Below are positions 1 to 10,468 of a stretch of DNA of 64,000 nucleotides, piece after piece (position 1 is the first letter of the stretch; each line of letters starts with the position of its first letter). The notes under the pieces were generated by a model that was given only the letters and a program-made list of their open reading frames with translations, had not been told where the DNA came from and did no database searches. The position numbers were made by a program, and so were the translations under genes. Source of the DNA: Linderina pennispora (Eukaryota > Kickxellomycota > Kickxellomycetes > Kickxellales > Kickxellaceae); contig NW_024468250.1 in the NCBI RefSeq assembly GCF_002104995.1, forward strand, positions 744,001 to 808,000. Reading direction: 5' to 3'.

Positions 1-438
1 CGCAGCAACAACTGCTGCAACAGCAGCAGCAACACCGACGACTGCACGCTCACCAGCGCCGCTAACAAGTGGAGCAGCACTACGCGATGATGCCTTGCCT
101 GATTTGCCGTCCTCATCGTTATCCTCGCCGCCCCTGTCCTTTCTTGCCGAGCTCCTGGGGTCAATCGTGGCCATGGGGCGGCCGCCAAGTGCGGTTTGCT
201 GCTGGACCGGGCGGATGGCAGCAGGTAGGGCGGGCGATGGCTGGTAGCGGGCGCTGATGGGCGTGAAGGCGACACCTTGCTCGGAGAACTGCGAGCAGAT
301 GCGGTAGCAGGTCTCGCGCTGGTCTTCGGGTGCAGTGCTGCATTGTCTGGCACACTCAGCGTTGACAGTGGTGGTTGGCTGCGGGCCGTTGAGGGCAGAG
401 GCAGCAGCAAGGAGTGGGAGGAGTGGGAGGATGTTCAT
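1..438 (-). CDS. Secreted or GPI-anchored small cysteine-motif protein (3' end beyond the window)
   Basis: An open frame runs from an ATG at 438 to the left edge (146 codons, no stop), so the gene is cut by the window. The N-terminus MNILPLLPLLAAASAL is a good signal peptide. It is followed by two Cys pairs (CARQC, then CYRIC) within about 20 residues, a proline/alanine linker, a charged stretch rich in D, E, G and K, and a final hydrophobic Ala/Val run that looks like a GPI-attachment tail or a membrane segment. I recognise no catalytic domain. Inference: a cell-surface protein entering the secretory pathway. The remaining C-terminus is needed to decide between GPI anchor and transmembrane helix. 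Confidence 0.6.
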   Translation of the reverse strand, partial: MNILPLLPLLAAASALNGPQPTTTVNAECARQCSTAPEDQRETCYRICSQFSEQGVAFTPISARYQPSPALPAAIRPVQQQTALGGRPMATIDPRSSARKDRGGEDNDEDGKSGKASSRSAAPLVSGAGERAVVGVAAAVAAVVAA

Positions 439-1129
439 GACTGCGGGCGAGAAAGGGAGGTCGTGAAACTAGATCTGTGTAATGAAAGAGGGGTGTGTAC
501 GTCGTTACGCGGGGAGTGAGAGGTGGCAGGGGATATGTTGTTTGCGTAAGGGGTTTAGAGACTGCAGAGTGGTGAGGGAGAATGAAACAGGGAGGAGGTA
601 AAGGATGAGAAGGAGTGGCAGAGGGAGGGGGTGTCGCTTCTATATGCAGATACAGCAGGCAAATGTTTATCAAGAATTCTTGAGATTTAAGGCCTGGCCA
701 ACGTTTTCTGCTCTTCTGTACTGCAGCCGGTTCCCGCTAGAACATTTCCGCCGACTCCAGTGTGCGCTGTCGAACCAGTATTCGGTTTCGATTGCATATG
801 TAACGGCTCTTGCTGTCCAAGAAAATAGTGTAAAGGTAAACGCATCGGGCCGCTGTATCTCCCTGCCTAATCAGTGAACGTTGGCAGACTGGGCAGTAGC
901 ATTGGAGGCAGATAGCATTTTCCACAGGCAATCCATGTACTCCTCCGGTCCCTCAATAGCTCCGCACATTTGCCATGTCCACAATGGAATGGGGGACCGA
1001 CTCGTGGTATTACTACAATTCTACGAGAATATACCGCGGAATTCTGAGGAGGGTCAATTTCTTAACGAGTGCGCATGGGGGAAAAATCTAGGATGGTAGA
1101 CACATTCTAGTCGTATAAAATGCATTTTT
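439..1129. other. Intergenic, 0.7 kb
   Basis: Holds the promoter of the leftmost minus-strand gene and the 3' flank of the VRG4-like gene. Pyrimidine-rich tracts on the minus strand lie just upstream of the start at 438. No additional gene is supported. Confidence 0.5.
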
Positions 1130-2155
1130 CTACTTGGAGCTGGCGTGAGCCGAGCTGGCAGAGTCGCCGTTGCTCTGGTTCAGCCGATCCATGGAAATGG
1201 GCGGCGGCAGGACCTGGGCGCCCTGCGGCGTATCGCGCTTCTGGATGTTCTTGGCATGCGTGTACACGAGGCCGGCGGCAAAGCCCAGCAGCACCGCCAG
1301 CACGCCGCCAGCCGTGATGGGATCGGGGAACCACAGCATGGCGAACAGCGCAATCGGCAGCTTGTTGAGGGCACCGATCATCGAGTACGTGGTGGACGAG
1401 GTCGTGCGCAGGCACCACGGCGAGCAGTACGAGATAGCAAAGGCGGCCACGCCCGACACGAACATGCCGCGCACAAACGAGTACAGCTCCGCCGAGTTCA
1501 CCGGGTTCGAGTAGTAGCCCGTGAAACCAGTCCAGTCCTCCATCAGCAGGCTCATGACCATGTACAGCGGCAGCGTCAGCAGGTTGTTGAAGTACACGGT
1601 GTCAAAGTCCTTAAAGTTCACCTGCTTGATCACCTTGCGCATGTGGATCACAAACGTCGCTGACGCCAGGCAGTTAAAGCTCATCCAGAAGTACCCGTGG
1701 CCGTTGAACGTGATGTCGTTCCAGGCGCCCACAAGCGACGATAGGACCATCAGCGAGAACGACGTGAGCATCAGCGGCGTCACCGAGGCCTTGAATACCC
1801 ACTTCTCGCCGTACGCGACCGCGATGATCGTCAGGTTCTTGAAGACTGTGAACAGCGGCACGTTCAAGTACTCCAGCGCCTTACCGCCAGTGTACAGCAT
1901 CAGCGCCTGCGAGCATGCTACCGGGAACCAGGTCATCGCGTCCTTCTTGTTCATCGCCCGGTACTTCACGTTCAGCCCGACGTGGTGCGCCAGGACCATC
2001 AGCGCGACACTGCCGAACGCCTGAACTGCCAGCATGAAGAACACCATGTGGTACTCGAAGCTCGACAGAACCAGCTTGTTGACAAGCGTCATTGTGATGG
2101 ACGACCCGCAATACGCCAAGATGGGAATTGCGGTCTGGAGCATTGTTGAACTCAT
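1130..2155 (-). CDS. VRG4: GDP-mannose transporter, Golgi (VRG4-type nucleotide-sugar transporter)
   Basis: A 341-residue polytopic membrane protein of the drug/metabolite transporter superfamily with about ten hydrophobic segments. It exchanges GDP-mannose for GMP across the Golgi membrane, supplying glycan mannosylation. Two family signatures are visible: FKNLT at residues 105-109, and GALNK at 261-265 within YSMIGALNKLPIAL, the nucleotide-binding motif of fungal Vrg4. The last 45 residues are hydrophilic and Ser-rich, as expected for a cytosolic tail. The ATG at 2155 starts directly at the first helix and the length fits the family (about 330-380). It is functionally linked to the PMT gene at 18 kb, since both serve protein mannosylation, though in different compartments. 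It looks intact, with no intron. Confidence 0.92.
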   Translation of the reverse strand: MSSTMLQTAIPILAYCGSSITMTLVNKLVLSSFEYHMVFFMLAVQAFGSVALMVLAHHVGLNVKYRAMNKKDAMTWFPVACSQALMLYTGGKALEYLNVPLFTVFKNLTIIAVAYGEKWVFKASVTPLMLTSFSLMVLSSLVGAWNDITFNGHGYFWMSFNCLASATFVIHMRKVIKQVNFKDFDTVYFNNLLTLPLYMVMSLLMEDWTGFTGYYSNPVNSAELYSFVRGMFVSGVAAFAISYCSPWCLRTTSSTTYSMIGALNKLPIALFAMLWFPDPITAGGVLAVLLGFAAGLVYTHAKNIQKRDTPQGAQVLPPPISMDRLNQSNGDSASSAHASSK

Positions 2156-3530
2156 TTTTCGGTCTACGGAAATAATATCGTCTGGTTCCTAAGAAGTGCT
2201 GTTTCTGCCTCGCGTCGTTAAAAGGGGAGAAATGAATGTGCGTTTATGGCTGGGAGAAGGAAAGGGAAGCGGGACACTCTGCAGGTGTGTGTATGAAGCA
2301 GCAACGGAAGAGAGAGGGAGACTGGAGACAAGAGAAAGAAGGGATCGAGAAGTGCAGAGTGCAAACAGTGCTTGCTTTCTGGCCTGCAGGCTGGCAGCCC
2401 GGCCGCGTTGAAAATTTTTTGGGGAGGCTGGCGGCTCTCTTTGGTCACGGGCGCATTCCATCCAATCGGCGGGCAGCGTGTTGTTTTAGACTCTCGGCTC
2501 AGATCACCGCTGTGCGACGATGCACCCGGCTGCTGTTCCTCCGTTGCCCAGACGACCAAGATGATTATCTGTAGATATTGAGATTATCTCCCCCACCCAA
2601 CGCGTGGCACGCACAGCCAGCCCTCTCAGACGGCGCTACAGACCAGCAGTGCAGGTGTAGAGCGCCTGAACACGGTCCACACGGATAGGCAGACTGCCAA
2701 GCCGGGATTGCCTATGGCGAAGAACGCAGCGCCGCTGAAGAGTCGTATGCTGCCTAGTACCGCAATGCCCGCGTGCTGCCTGGTGTGCCTCGATTAGAAT
2801 GCCACTGTATGAATGTGTGCACATGCATCGCCCACTGGGTGTGTGCTTCTGGGCTGTTTCCTTGTCTACATCTGATCTGCCATCGCATTTGATCTGCAGG
2901 GCTTGGCGCTAGTATAGCTGTGACGTGCGATCTCTTGACAACGTAAGGCTGATTACGTTCAGATGCTCTATCAGAGATCCATTTCTATCCATACTGCACT
3001 TCACCCATGTTGTCTCCATGATGGGTACGGTTCCAAACAATGCGTCCAGGACAGAGTTCTATGCAGGTGATAAATGCATTGAAAACCACATCACAAATGA
3101 AAGAAAGTATGAGCAATGGCTATATTGTTCTTGCTGTTATTCAAAAATTAATGGCTTAATATAGCTAGTCGTCCCAACTACATGAACGTAGTTTTGTTAC
3201 ATCTCTGTCTTACAGCGCGTTGAAGCCCATACGGATATTTGTCCTTTCCTGTCTCTAGCCGGCAAAAGGCATGGTACGGCCGGCCAAGCACACACGAGTA
3301 TTGGTATGAGTTTAGCCATACAATTGGCAGGAGGCTAACAGGAGCCTTTCTGTCAATTATCGCATGTAGTCGGCCAATATATAACTGTGAAGATGTTTTA
3401 TTTTTTACCCTATGTATACGTTGGCTAATAATTCAGCATTTTTCTTATTCGAGGATGCACATACCATCAAGCTTAATATTATGTTTGAACAACGTAACAT
3501 TTATTGGCACAGCCATTACATATAGATATA
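2156..3530. other. Intergenic, 1.4 kb; distal part is F-box-unit 3' flank
   Basis: The left half is the VRG4 promoter region plus DNA in which I recognise nothing. From about 3210 to 3530 the sequence is homologous, in inverted orientation, to the DNA downstream of the F-box copy ending at 30252. It shares a recognisable block around the words ACAGGAGCCTTTCTGTCAAT and GGCATGGTACGG. This means the duplicated unit includes non-coding flank. Confidence 0.55.
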
Positions 3531-5264
3531 CTATACAATTTGGTTTCCTTGACTATCGGTGTAGGGAATTCCAAAATCATGATAAAACCATGCTCTTTTT
3601 GGACGGTATCCAACAACCTGAAGCACCTTTTCGTTTGATTCCTGGGAAACGCCGCGTTCAGAAAGTACATCCTTTACCGTAGATAGTATATTGTCTAGAA
3701 CAGCCAGCTTGAGAAGGGAGGGTAATCCAGACACCAAAATGCACATTGCGTCGAGAGAAGGAACCATTGGTATCTCCACAACACTCGAAAAAAGGATAAG
3801 TTGAATGAGTGTGCTGCTCCAAATGGGTGTTAATTCTGTATTTTCAGGGTTATTTCCAGTGCTGTATATGGCTCCGACAAGAAGCCAGCGCAAATGAGGA
3901 AGCTGAGGGAGAATATGGATGAGATCGGAAAGGTAGACGGGAAAATCGAGATACAGCTCTTCTAACTTTGTCCACAGAATCGTATCAGGGAGTGGAATTG
4001 GTAGGCTTGTCTGAATATTTATTTTAGCGGTGGAAGCAGAGAACGGTTTGCTAAAAAGATCCTTTGCAATAGACACCGTAGTTTCATCATGCATTTTATC
4101 CGGCCAGCTTCTTATAGAAATGGTTAGAGTTTGAACATCTCTGAAGGTGGTTATCGCAGAGAGCTGAAATCTATCAATTATATCAGTGATAGTGGCAGTC
4201 TGTATTGGTGCATCCTTGAATAAAGCGAAAGAGTTGGAATATTTGAATGGATAGTAACCTAAACGCAATTCCTGCAGCTTTGGAAACGATATAGAAGGAA
4301 GATATGTGTCAGATTCATCTGTTGACTCAGATATTTTGGGATAGTGATAGATTTCAAGCTTCGTAAGTGTTTCGAAAATAACAGATCCAGGTAGGCAGGC
4401 TCTGAAGATGTGCCATGAATGTAGAGTGTCAGAATAATATAGGCTCAGATACTCGAGTGAGGGTGCATATATTTTAGGGATATGCTCAGCACTCTCACTG
4501 TTGATGTGAAGATGTAGCCTAGTGAGGAATGAAGAAAAGTACTTGTGGTCCATCTCTGGAAGTATACGATCGGATAAAAATAGTGTTTGGAGCTGTGGCA
4601 AGTAAAAGTTCAACACATCACCGAGTGGGAATGCTGGCGGATTCTTCAATACATATCCGGATGCTCTATGCGACAAATGCTTCACATGAGGAATATGTTC
4701 TATAAAATATTGTGAGGTCTGTGACAGTTGTATTCTGACATCGTCAGCTATTGGGAGTTTGGTGTCGGAATCCTGTTTTGCCACCTGTGGAGTTCCAATA
4801 AAAAGTATTGTTTCCAATCTAAGCCATTCGATGGTGCTGAATCCAAATATTTCGAGGATGTTTCCAAGAGAGGGAAAATCGATGGTACAGTCTCGAAATG
4901 AGATAAGAAGTTGCTGAGTGTAGTTGCTGTTTTTTGATTGCATAATATGCGGGATGTTTGTTCTCCATAGAATAGGATGTGGTGATGAGGCTGCGAGATG
5001 TATGCCTCGGGATGCGAGTTGGTCAGAATCACAGGTGCCGTCATATAGAAGCAATTGCTCAGCTGTTGGTTTGCAGCACAAGATAATCGCGGTAGTGTAA
5101 AGGCTCTCTTTTATAGTGTACCTCCAGTGTTGGCAAACCTGGCTAAGCTGGAGATATGAAATATAGATGTCGACATCATCTGAACTGCTCAGGTCAATAC
5201 TATTGCCAAGTATATTGACTATTCGCAGAAGAATATATGGTCTCAGTGTTGCCCAGTTCGCCAT
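3531..5264 (-). CDS. F-box-like/LRR-like protein, copy A
   Basis: The product has 577 residues from the MANWATLRP start at 5264; all four copies share this start, and the open frame continues upstream only through a non-ATG extension. Residues about 7-60 contain an F-box-like helix set ending in LQLSQVCQHWRYTIKESLY. The rest is an irregular leucine-rich array of L-x-x-L-x-L strands, as in LRR-type substrate receptors. If a true F-box, it would bridge SKP1-cullin ligases to a target; the target is unknown. It is one of four paralogues here (A and B minus; C and D plus at 28.5-32.5 kb). Copy D has exactly the same length. The gene is AT-richer than its housekeeping neighbours, consistent with a separate evolutionary history. 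Confidence 0.75.
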   Translation of the reverse strand: MANWATLRPYILLRIVNILGNSIDLSSSDDVDIYISYLQLSQVCQHWRYTIKESLYTTAIILCCKPTAEQLLLYDGTCDSDQLASRGIHLAASSPHPILWRTNIPHIMQSKNSNYTQQLLISFRDCTIDFPSLGNILEIFGFSTIEWLRLETILFIGTPQVAKQDSDTKLPIADDVRIQLSQTSQYFIEHIPHVKHLSHRASGYVLKNPPAFPLGDVLNFYLPQLQTLFLSDRILPEMDHKYFSSFLTRLHLHINSESAEHIPKIYAPSLEYLSLYYSDTLHSWHIFRACLPGSVIFETLTKLEIYHYPKISESTDESDTYLPSISFPKLQELRLGYYPFKYSNSFALFKDAPIQTATITDIIDRFQLSAITTFRDVQTLTISIRSWPDKMHDETTVSIAKDLFSKPFSASTAKINIQTSLPIPLPDTILWTKLEELYLDFPVYLSDLIHILPQLPHLRWLLVGAIYSTGNNPENTELTPIWSSTLIQLILFSSVVEIPMVPSLDAMCILVSGLPSLLKLAVLDNILSTVKDVLSERGVSQESNEKVLQVVGYRPKRAWFYHDFGIPYTDSQGNQIV

Positions 5265-5755
5265 TAGTGTAAAAAACGAATTTGTGAAGAGGAGTGGAAA
5301 AGAGATGCAGTTCTTGTCAGCAACAGTTGACAACCCCTACTTGTCATATGCATGTCAATCCTTGTCAATATTTCCCTAATCCTACTCTACAATTCACAAT
5401 ACTAGACTTCACTCGTTTAAAGGGGTCACATAAATTTAATATCCATTGTCGATTTTAGTATGATCAAGATACTGCTGTACTACTGGCTAGAAGAGTGTTA
5501 ACATTCATACGTGTGTTTATCCCTGCTTGCCTCTAGCGGGTGCGAGGCATGGTACATCCAGCCAAGCATACGCAAGTGTGGATGTGTACCTGTTTTTACC
5601 TTATGTATATGCTGACCAGTATTCCATCATCTTGATTCTTAATCGAACATGTACATAACAACAAGCATAGAATTATGTTTAAACAATGTAGCATTTATTG
5701 GCACAGCTACTTCACCTAGATGTATTATAAGATTCGGTTGCCTTGGTTATCGGGT
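5265..5755. repeat. Duplicated intergenic spacer between F-box copies A and B
   Basis: This spacer is the reverse-complement counterpart of the spacer between copies C and D (about 30253-30794). Both hold the 5' flank of one copy (a block resembling GTAGAGTAGGATTAGGGAAAT on the coding strand), the GCTGTACTACTGGCTAGAAG / GTTAACATTCATACG block, and the 3' flank with the GCGGGTGCGAGGCATGGTAC words. The homology therefore extends through non-coding DNA and marks a duplicated gene-plus-spacer unit. Confidence 0.6.
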
Positions 5756-7459
5756 TTAAGGAATGTCATTTTGAAAATAAAGCCTTGGTCTTGTTGGAGG
5801 ACACCCTGCAACCTGAAATACCCATTCCCTAGATGTTCGAGAAATGGTGTGTTCAGAAAGTGCATTTTTCGCCGTGGCTAACATATCGTCTGGAACAGCT
5901 AGCTTGAGAAGAGAAGGTAGGCCAGATACCAAAACGCACATTGCATCAAGCGATGGAATCGTCGGGATATGAACAACGCTTGAAAATAGGACAAGTTGAG
6001 TGAGGGTGGTGCTCCAAATGGGTGCTGATTCTGTATTTTCAGGGCTATTTCCAGTGTTGTATATAGCCCCGACAAGAAGCCAGCGCAGATGAGGAAGCTG
6101 AGGAAGGATATGAATGAGGTCGGAGAGATAAACCGGGAACTGGAGATACAGTTTTTCTAACCTTGTCCACAGAATCGTATCAGGAAGTGGAATTGGTAGG
6201 CTTGTCAGGATACGCAAGTCAGCAGTGGAAGTAGAGAACGGCTTACCGAGAAGATCCTTTGCAATAGACGCTGCAGCTTCGTCATGCACCCTATCTTCCC
6301 AGTTACTGATAGAAATGCTTAGAGTCTGAACATCTCTGAAGGCGGTTATCACAGAGAGTTGGAATCTATCGACAGCATCAACAATAGTTGCAGTCTGTAT
6401 TGGCGCGTCCTTGAATAAAGCGAGGGTGTTCGAATCTTTGGATGGGTAGTAATATAAACGTAAACACTTCAGCTTTGGAAACGATATAGAAGGAAGGTAT
6501 GTGTCTGAGTCATCTATCATTTCAGATATTTTAGGATTATGATAGATTTCAAGCTTTGTAAGGTTTTCAAAGATAACCGACCCAGGCAGGCTGCCTCTGA
6601 AGATATGCCATGAATGTAGAGTGTCAGAATAATATAACCACAGTGTCACCAATGAAGGTGCAAAAACTCTAGGGATATGCTCAGCACTCTCACTGTTGAT
6701 GTGAAGATACAGCCTAGTGAGGAATGGAGAGAAGTATGTGTGATCAAGTTGTGGAAGAGTAAAATCGGGCAAAGCTATTGTTCGCAGCTGTGGCAAGTAA
6801 AAGTCCAACATATCACCAAGCGGGAATGCTGGCGGATTATTCAATAGATATCTGGATGCATCATGTATCAAACGCTTCACATGAGAGAGGTGATTTATAA
6901 AATATTGTGAGGTCTGTGACAGTTGTATTCTGACATCGTCGGCCATTGGGAGTTTGGTGTTAGAATCCTGCTCTGCCTCAAGGGGATATTCAATAAAACG
7001 TATCGTCTCTAATCTAAGCCATTCGACGGTGCTGAATCCAAATATTTCGAGGATGTCTCCAAGAGAGGGAAAATCGATGGTACAGTCTCGAAATGAGATA
7101 AGAAGTTGCTGAGCGTAGTTGCTGTTTTTTGATCGCACGATATTTGAGATGTTTGTTCTCCATAGAATAGGCTGTGGTGACGATGCTGCAAGATGTATGC
7201 CTCTGGATGCGAGTTGGTCAGAATCACAGGTGCCGTCATATAGAAGCAATTGCTCAGCTGTTGGTTTGTGGCACAAGATAATCGCGGTAGTATAGAGGCT
7301 CTCTTTTATAGTGTCTCTCCAGCGTTGGCAAACCTGATTCAGCTGGAGGAATGGAGTATAGGTGTCGAAATTATCCGAACTGCCTAGGCGAATACTACTG
7401 CGACATATGTTGGCAATCCGGAGCAGAATAAATGGTCTCAGTGTTGCCCAGTTCGCCAT
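5756..7459 (-). CDS. F-box-like/LRR-like protein, copy B (slightly shortened C-terminus)
   Basis: The product has 567 residues from the shared MANWATLRP start at 7459. An in-frame ATG at 7609 would add 50 residues with no counterpart in the other copies, so I reject it. The F-box-like segment ends in LQLNQVCQRWRDTIKESLY, and the leucine-rich body matches copy A throughout. It stops about ten residues before copies A and D: where they read GIPYTD or GIPFTD followed by QGN, copy B reads DIP and then a stop, and the remaining homologous codons lie just downstream at about 5730-5756. Read as a recent C-terminal truncation that probably leaves the fold intact. It lies in tandem with copy A, 491 bp apart. 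Confidence 0.73.
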   Translation of the reverse strand: MANWATLRPFILLRIANICRSSIRLGSSDNFDTYTPFLQLNQVCQRWRDTIKESLYTTAIILCHKPTAEQLLLYDGTCDSDQLASRGIHLAASSPQPILWRTNISNIVRSKNSNYAQQLLISFRDCTIDFPSLGDILEIFGFSTVEWLRLETIRFIEYPLEAEQDSNTKLPMADDVRIQLSQTSQYFINHLSHVKRLIHDASRYLLNNPPAFPLGDMLDFYLPQLRTIALPDFTLPQLDHTYFSPFLTRLYLHINSESAEHIPRVFAPSLVTLWLYYSDTLHSWHIFRGSLPGSVIFENLTKLEIYHNPKISEMIDDSDTYLPSISFPKLKCLRLYYYPSKDSNTLALFKDAPIQTATIVDAVDRFQLSVITAFRDVQTLSISISNWEDRVHDEAAASIAKDLLGKPFSTSTADLRILTSLPIPLPDTILWTRLEKLYLQFPVYLSDLIHILPQLPHLRWLLVGAIYNTGNSPENTESAPIWSTTLTQLVLFSSVVHIPTIPSLDAMCVLVSGLPSLLKLAVPDDMLATAKNALSEHTISRTSREWVFQVAGCPPTRPRLYFQNDIP

Positions 7460-7806
7460 TAGTGTGAAAAGCGAGTTTTTGAAGAGGAGTAGGGAAGAAA
7501 TACAGCTTCGGGCAATAATAACTGCCAAGTCACACTTTTCACACGTATCCATCATTGTCCACATTTCCCTAATCCTACTCCACCATCCACAATACTCGAC
7601 CTCACTCATTTACACAGGTCGCATAAATCTAATATGCATCAGAATAGCTGGTATAATCAAGATGTTGCTGCACTGCGAAACAGCTCATATACTGAAGTTG
7701 CGCAGTATTTGCCTGTACACGAAGATATTTAATACTACCCTTACTTCACAACAACCACATACAAAAATCACATACGTGTTGATAATACATGTAGCCAAGA
7801 TGCCTC
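7460..7806. promoter_or_regulatory. Upstream region of F-box copy B, with family-conserved block
   Basis: At about 7550-7640 the minus strand carries the block found upstream of all four F-box copies (around TTGTGGATGGTGGAGTAGGA followed by TTAGGGAAAT). It sits about 100-170 bp before the start codon and is more conserved than expected for a neutral spacer, although recent duplication alone could explain it. The rest separates this promoter from the SIW14-like stop codon. Confidence 0.45.
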
Positions 7807-8445
7807 TCACTTGATTGTCGGCCAATCTGGGACATTCTCCCTGTCGACCTGATCCAGCACGGGCTGGATATCAAACAGCTCAATAAACTGCTGGTCCATG
7901 GACCTTGACTTTGGGGCCGAGAACCTCCGGTATTCGTCGAAAATGCTGGTATTCGACCATTCCTGCAATTTCCTCAGACACCCAACCAAGCACCCGGTGC
8001 GGTGCTTCCCCTTGTTGCAGTGGATCAAAATCGGATGGTTCCGTTTGTCCATCAGCGTCAGCAGTGCCTCGCACATAATGTCTTCGGGGATATCGGCAAA
8101 CGGCTCCTTGTTGCCGGCGACGCCAAACTGGAACAGGGTGATGTTGTTTTCGGCCAGGAACTTTTGGTTCTGTGTCGGGTATTCCTCGAGAATCAGCGTC
8201 AGGATGGATTTGAGCTTGAGCTTCTGCAGGAACGCGAAATTGCGCTTTTTCGGCATGCCGCTGCGGTAGATGTACGGGCAGACCATGGAGAAGTTCTCAG
8301 GCGGGTACATGTCCTCGGGGAACTCGAGGTGCGGGTCGTCGAAAGCCTTGGTGGGCAGCACCGGCGTCATTATCGAGACGCTGACCTGCGGGCTGGCGCT
8401 GGCCCCGGGCTGCACATGCTGCGGTGATTCGGGCAGCTGCTCCAT
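7807..8445 (-). CDS. SIW14: Siw14/Oca-type dual-specificity phosphatase (inositol pyrophosphate phosphatase family)
   Basis: A 212-residue protein from the ATG at 8445; the longer open frame above it begins at a TTG. The catalytic P-loop HCNKGKHRTG lies at residues 142-151, with Cys143 as nucleophile and Arg149 binding phosphate. The K-H signature inside the loop is typical of the plant and fungal atypical DSP (PFA-DSP/Siw14) family. The family-typical N-terminal block FSMVCPYIYRSGMPKKRNF precedes it at about residues 52-70. Known family members remove the 5-beta phosphate of inositol pyrophosphates. The first 40 residues are low-complexity. Siw14 versus paralogues Oca1/Oca2 cannot be settled by eye, but the intact Cys and Arg argue for an active enzyme. 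Confidence 0.85.
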   Translation of the reverse strand: MEQLPESPQHVQPGASASPQVSVSIMTPVLPTKAFDDPHLEFPEDMYPPENFSMVCPYIYRSGMPKKRNFAFLQKLKLKSILTLILEEYPTQNQKFLAENNITLFQFGVAGNKEPFADIPEDIMCEALLTLMDKRNHPILIHCNKGKHRTGCLVGCLRKLQEWSNTSIFDEYRRFSAPKSRSMDQQFIELFDIQPVLDQVDRENVPDWPTIK

Positions 8446-9342
8446 AGGCTGTGTTTGAACAATGAGGGGGTGGAAAAGGGGAAGCGAAGGGGAGGCGGGT
8501 GTTTGATCCAATTGTTGGTTTTCTTTTTTTTTTTTGCAACACTAGCAAAGTATGACATGGAATTGTGTGATTGCGCAAATATGGTTATCCAGCCGTTCCC
8601 AAACAATCGGATTGCGATATCTATTCCGGACGGTCCAAGAAATGCTACTGCCCCGGGCTGCCAAAGAGGCGGACAAGAAAGCTGCTGCGATATTAAACCG
8701 AAACAGGACGTTGTTGTTGAGCTAATCTGCATGTGGTCGAGGGGTGAGAGAGCCGGTGGCCAGATCCGTATTTTCCTCTGCAAAGCACTATTTCTGCAAG
8801 CGGGCGTCTGGAAACAATGGCGGCTGCATTGCAATAAGGAAGCAAGTAATTTCGCAAATAGAGTGGGCAGCTTGGGTGACAGAGCCGGGCGATCCTCCAT
8901 GGGTGCGTGGTGGGAGACATTGATTTTGCACATGCAGAAAAGGGGAGCAGAGAATGGGCATGGCCATGGTGCATCTTTGTTCGCATGCTCCCCCTTGGGC
9001 CGCGTCGAGAAAGGTGCTGCGAGGGGAGATGGGCGCTATAATGCCGATTCTCTGCTCCTTTTTAGCACACTGGGCGACATTTCTCTGCCAGACACTTTTA
9101 TATTTCGAGACCGCAACAGCATCTGGGGTGCCACCAACGTGTGACTCCAAATAGCCCACCTTCAGTAACCACCATCCCCAGAGACCGGTTTAAAAGGAGC
9201 CAGGCGGTTTCCTGCCAGACGTGCCCGCGAAAACATAAACAACCTTTTTATTTTCCAAATTTCTTCACTCTTCCCTCCTCCTCGTTCCCCCCAAATCTTC
9301 ATTTCTGTTTACATATTTTCTTTTACTCGCCTCTAACCTGCC
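8446..9342. promoter_or_regulatory. Divergent promoter region, SIW14-like / MATH gene
   Basis: A 0.9 kb spacer between divergent starts. It contains a T-run at about 8524-8535 on the plus strand (a possible nucleosome-disfavouring tract), and a pyrimidine-rich stretch at about 9245-9330 before the ATG at 9343, as is common in fungal promoters and leaders. Long open frames on both strands here look like chance. Confidence 0.45.
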
Positions 9343-10368
9343 ATGAATTCAGCACAACAGCGGACAGACATGCAGGTGAGCCAGCAGCCGACCAGCCCGT
9401 CGCTCGGGCCGACGACACAGGCCGGCGAGCCCGTGTTCCGGTTCTATCTCAGCCCGCCGCAGCCGCAGCCCATGTACCAGCCGCTGCCGGGGGTGTATCC
9501 GGGCTACGGCGGCTACCTGCCGATGTCGCCGGCGCCGGGCAACTACCAGCAGTACTACGGCCCGGCGATGCCGATGCCGGCGACAGCGGCACCCAGCATG
9601 TACTACGGGCAGCGACCCAGTATGGCAGGGCCGGCACCGACCACGAGCCCGGCGCCGCAGGCAATGTACAGCAAGGCAGAAATGAACGACGCCACGATGG
9701 TGGCCGGGGAGCTGGATGGCGGGCGGGCAGAGGCGCCGACGGGTGGCTACGGCATGGACGAGAACGGGCAGTATATTGAGATAAAGTTCCCGTCGATGGG
9801 CCGCGCGGAGGGGTCGCGGGCAGTGGGCTCGGCGCCAGTGCTGGAGAAGCCGGCGTCACTGCCGACGCCGGTGGCCGAGGCGAAGCCGCAGATTAGTGTG
9901 TTTGACGAGGCGCAGTACGTGGAGCGGCATATGGAGGATATAGTGCTGGACAGGCAGGCGTATTTCTGGAATATCGCGAATTGGGACGCGCTGGACAAGC
10001 GGGCGACCAGCGATGTGTTTCGGTGCGGCGGGCACGCATGGCGGATCCTGCTCCGGCCGTTTGGCAGCTCGCACAAGGGCGTGTTGTCGTTCTTTCTGGA
10101 GAGCATGGACGCGCAGCCCGGAAATCCGGACGTCAGGATTACGTGCAAGTTCGTCCTGGCGGTGGCCAACCCGAACGACCCCACGCATAGCACCAGCGGT
10201 TCGGCTTACCACTGCTTCACGCAGAACAACCCGAACTGGGGGTTCACGCGCTTCATGAAGCTGGCCGAGCTGCGCACCGGCCTGACACCTGGCGCCAAGC
10301 CGTTCATTGAGAACGGGGCATGCACCATCTGCGCCTATGTGCAGGTGCTCAGGGACCCAAGCCAGTGA
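9343..10368 (+). CDS. MATH (TRAF-homology) domain protein with Pro/Tyr/Gln-rich N-terminus
   Basis: A 341-residue protein. Residues about 1-150 are low-complexity, rich in P, Y, Q, G and M. Residues about 205-341 form a MATH domain: the run FWNIANWDAL, then FRCGGHAWRILLRPFG, then FFLE and later FTRF, matches the MATH domain of Ubp15/USP7-type deubiquitinases. Here there is no catalytic USP domain after it; the protein ends with the domain. MATH domains bind short peptide motifs, so this is probably an adaptor; partners are unknown. The ATG at 9343 follows a CT-rich leader. The N-terminus could drive self-association, which is inference from composition. Confidence 0.8.
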   Translation: MNSAQQRTDMQVSQQPTSPSLGPTTQAGEPVFRFYLSPPQPQPMYQPLPGVYPGYGGYLPMSPAPGNYQQYYGPAMPMPATAAPSMYYGQRPSMAGPAPTTSPAPQAMYSKAEMNDATMVAGELDGGRAEAPTGGYGMDENGQYIEIKFPSMGRAEGSRAVGSAPVLEKPASLPTPVAEAKPQISVFDEAQYVERHMEDIVLDRQAYFWNIANWDALDKRATSDVFRCGGHAWRILLRPFGSSHKGVLSFFLESMDAQPGNPDVRITCKFVLAVANPNDPTHSTSGSAYHCFTQNNPNWGFTRFMKLAELRTGLTPGAKPFIENGACTICAYVQVLRDPSQ

Positions 10369-10468
10369 TACCGAAAAAGCCTAAATGTTGCATTTTAATG
10401 TAATGCCCAGGGGTGTTTTTCCTGACTTTTTCTTGTTTCAAAAACCTATACTTTTAAGCACTTTTGTT

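Noticed and set aside
7460-7609. In-frame ATG at 7609 extending F-box copy B by 50 residues
   Set aside because: The extension falls in the conserved upstream block and has no protein counterpart in copies A, C and D.
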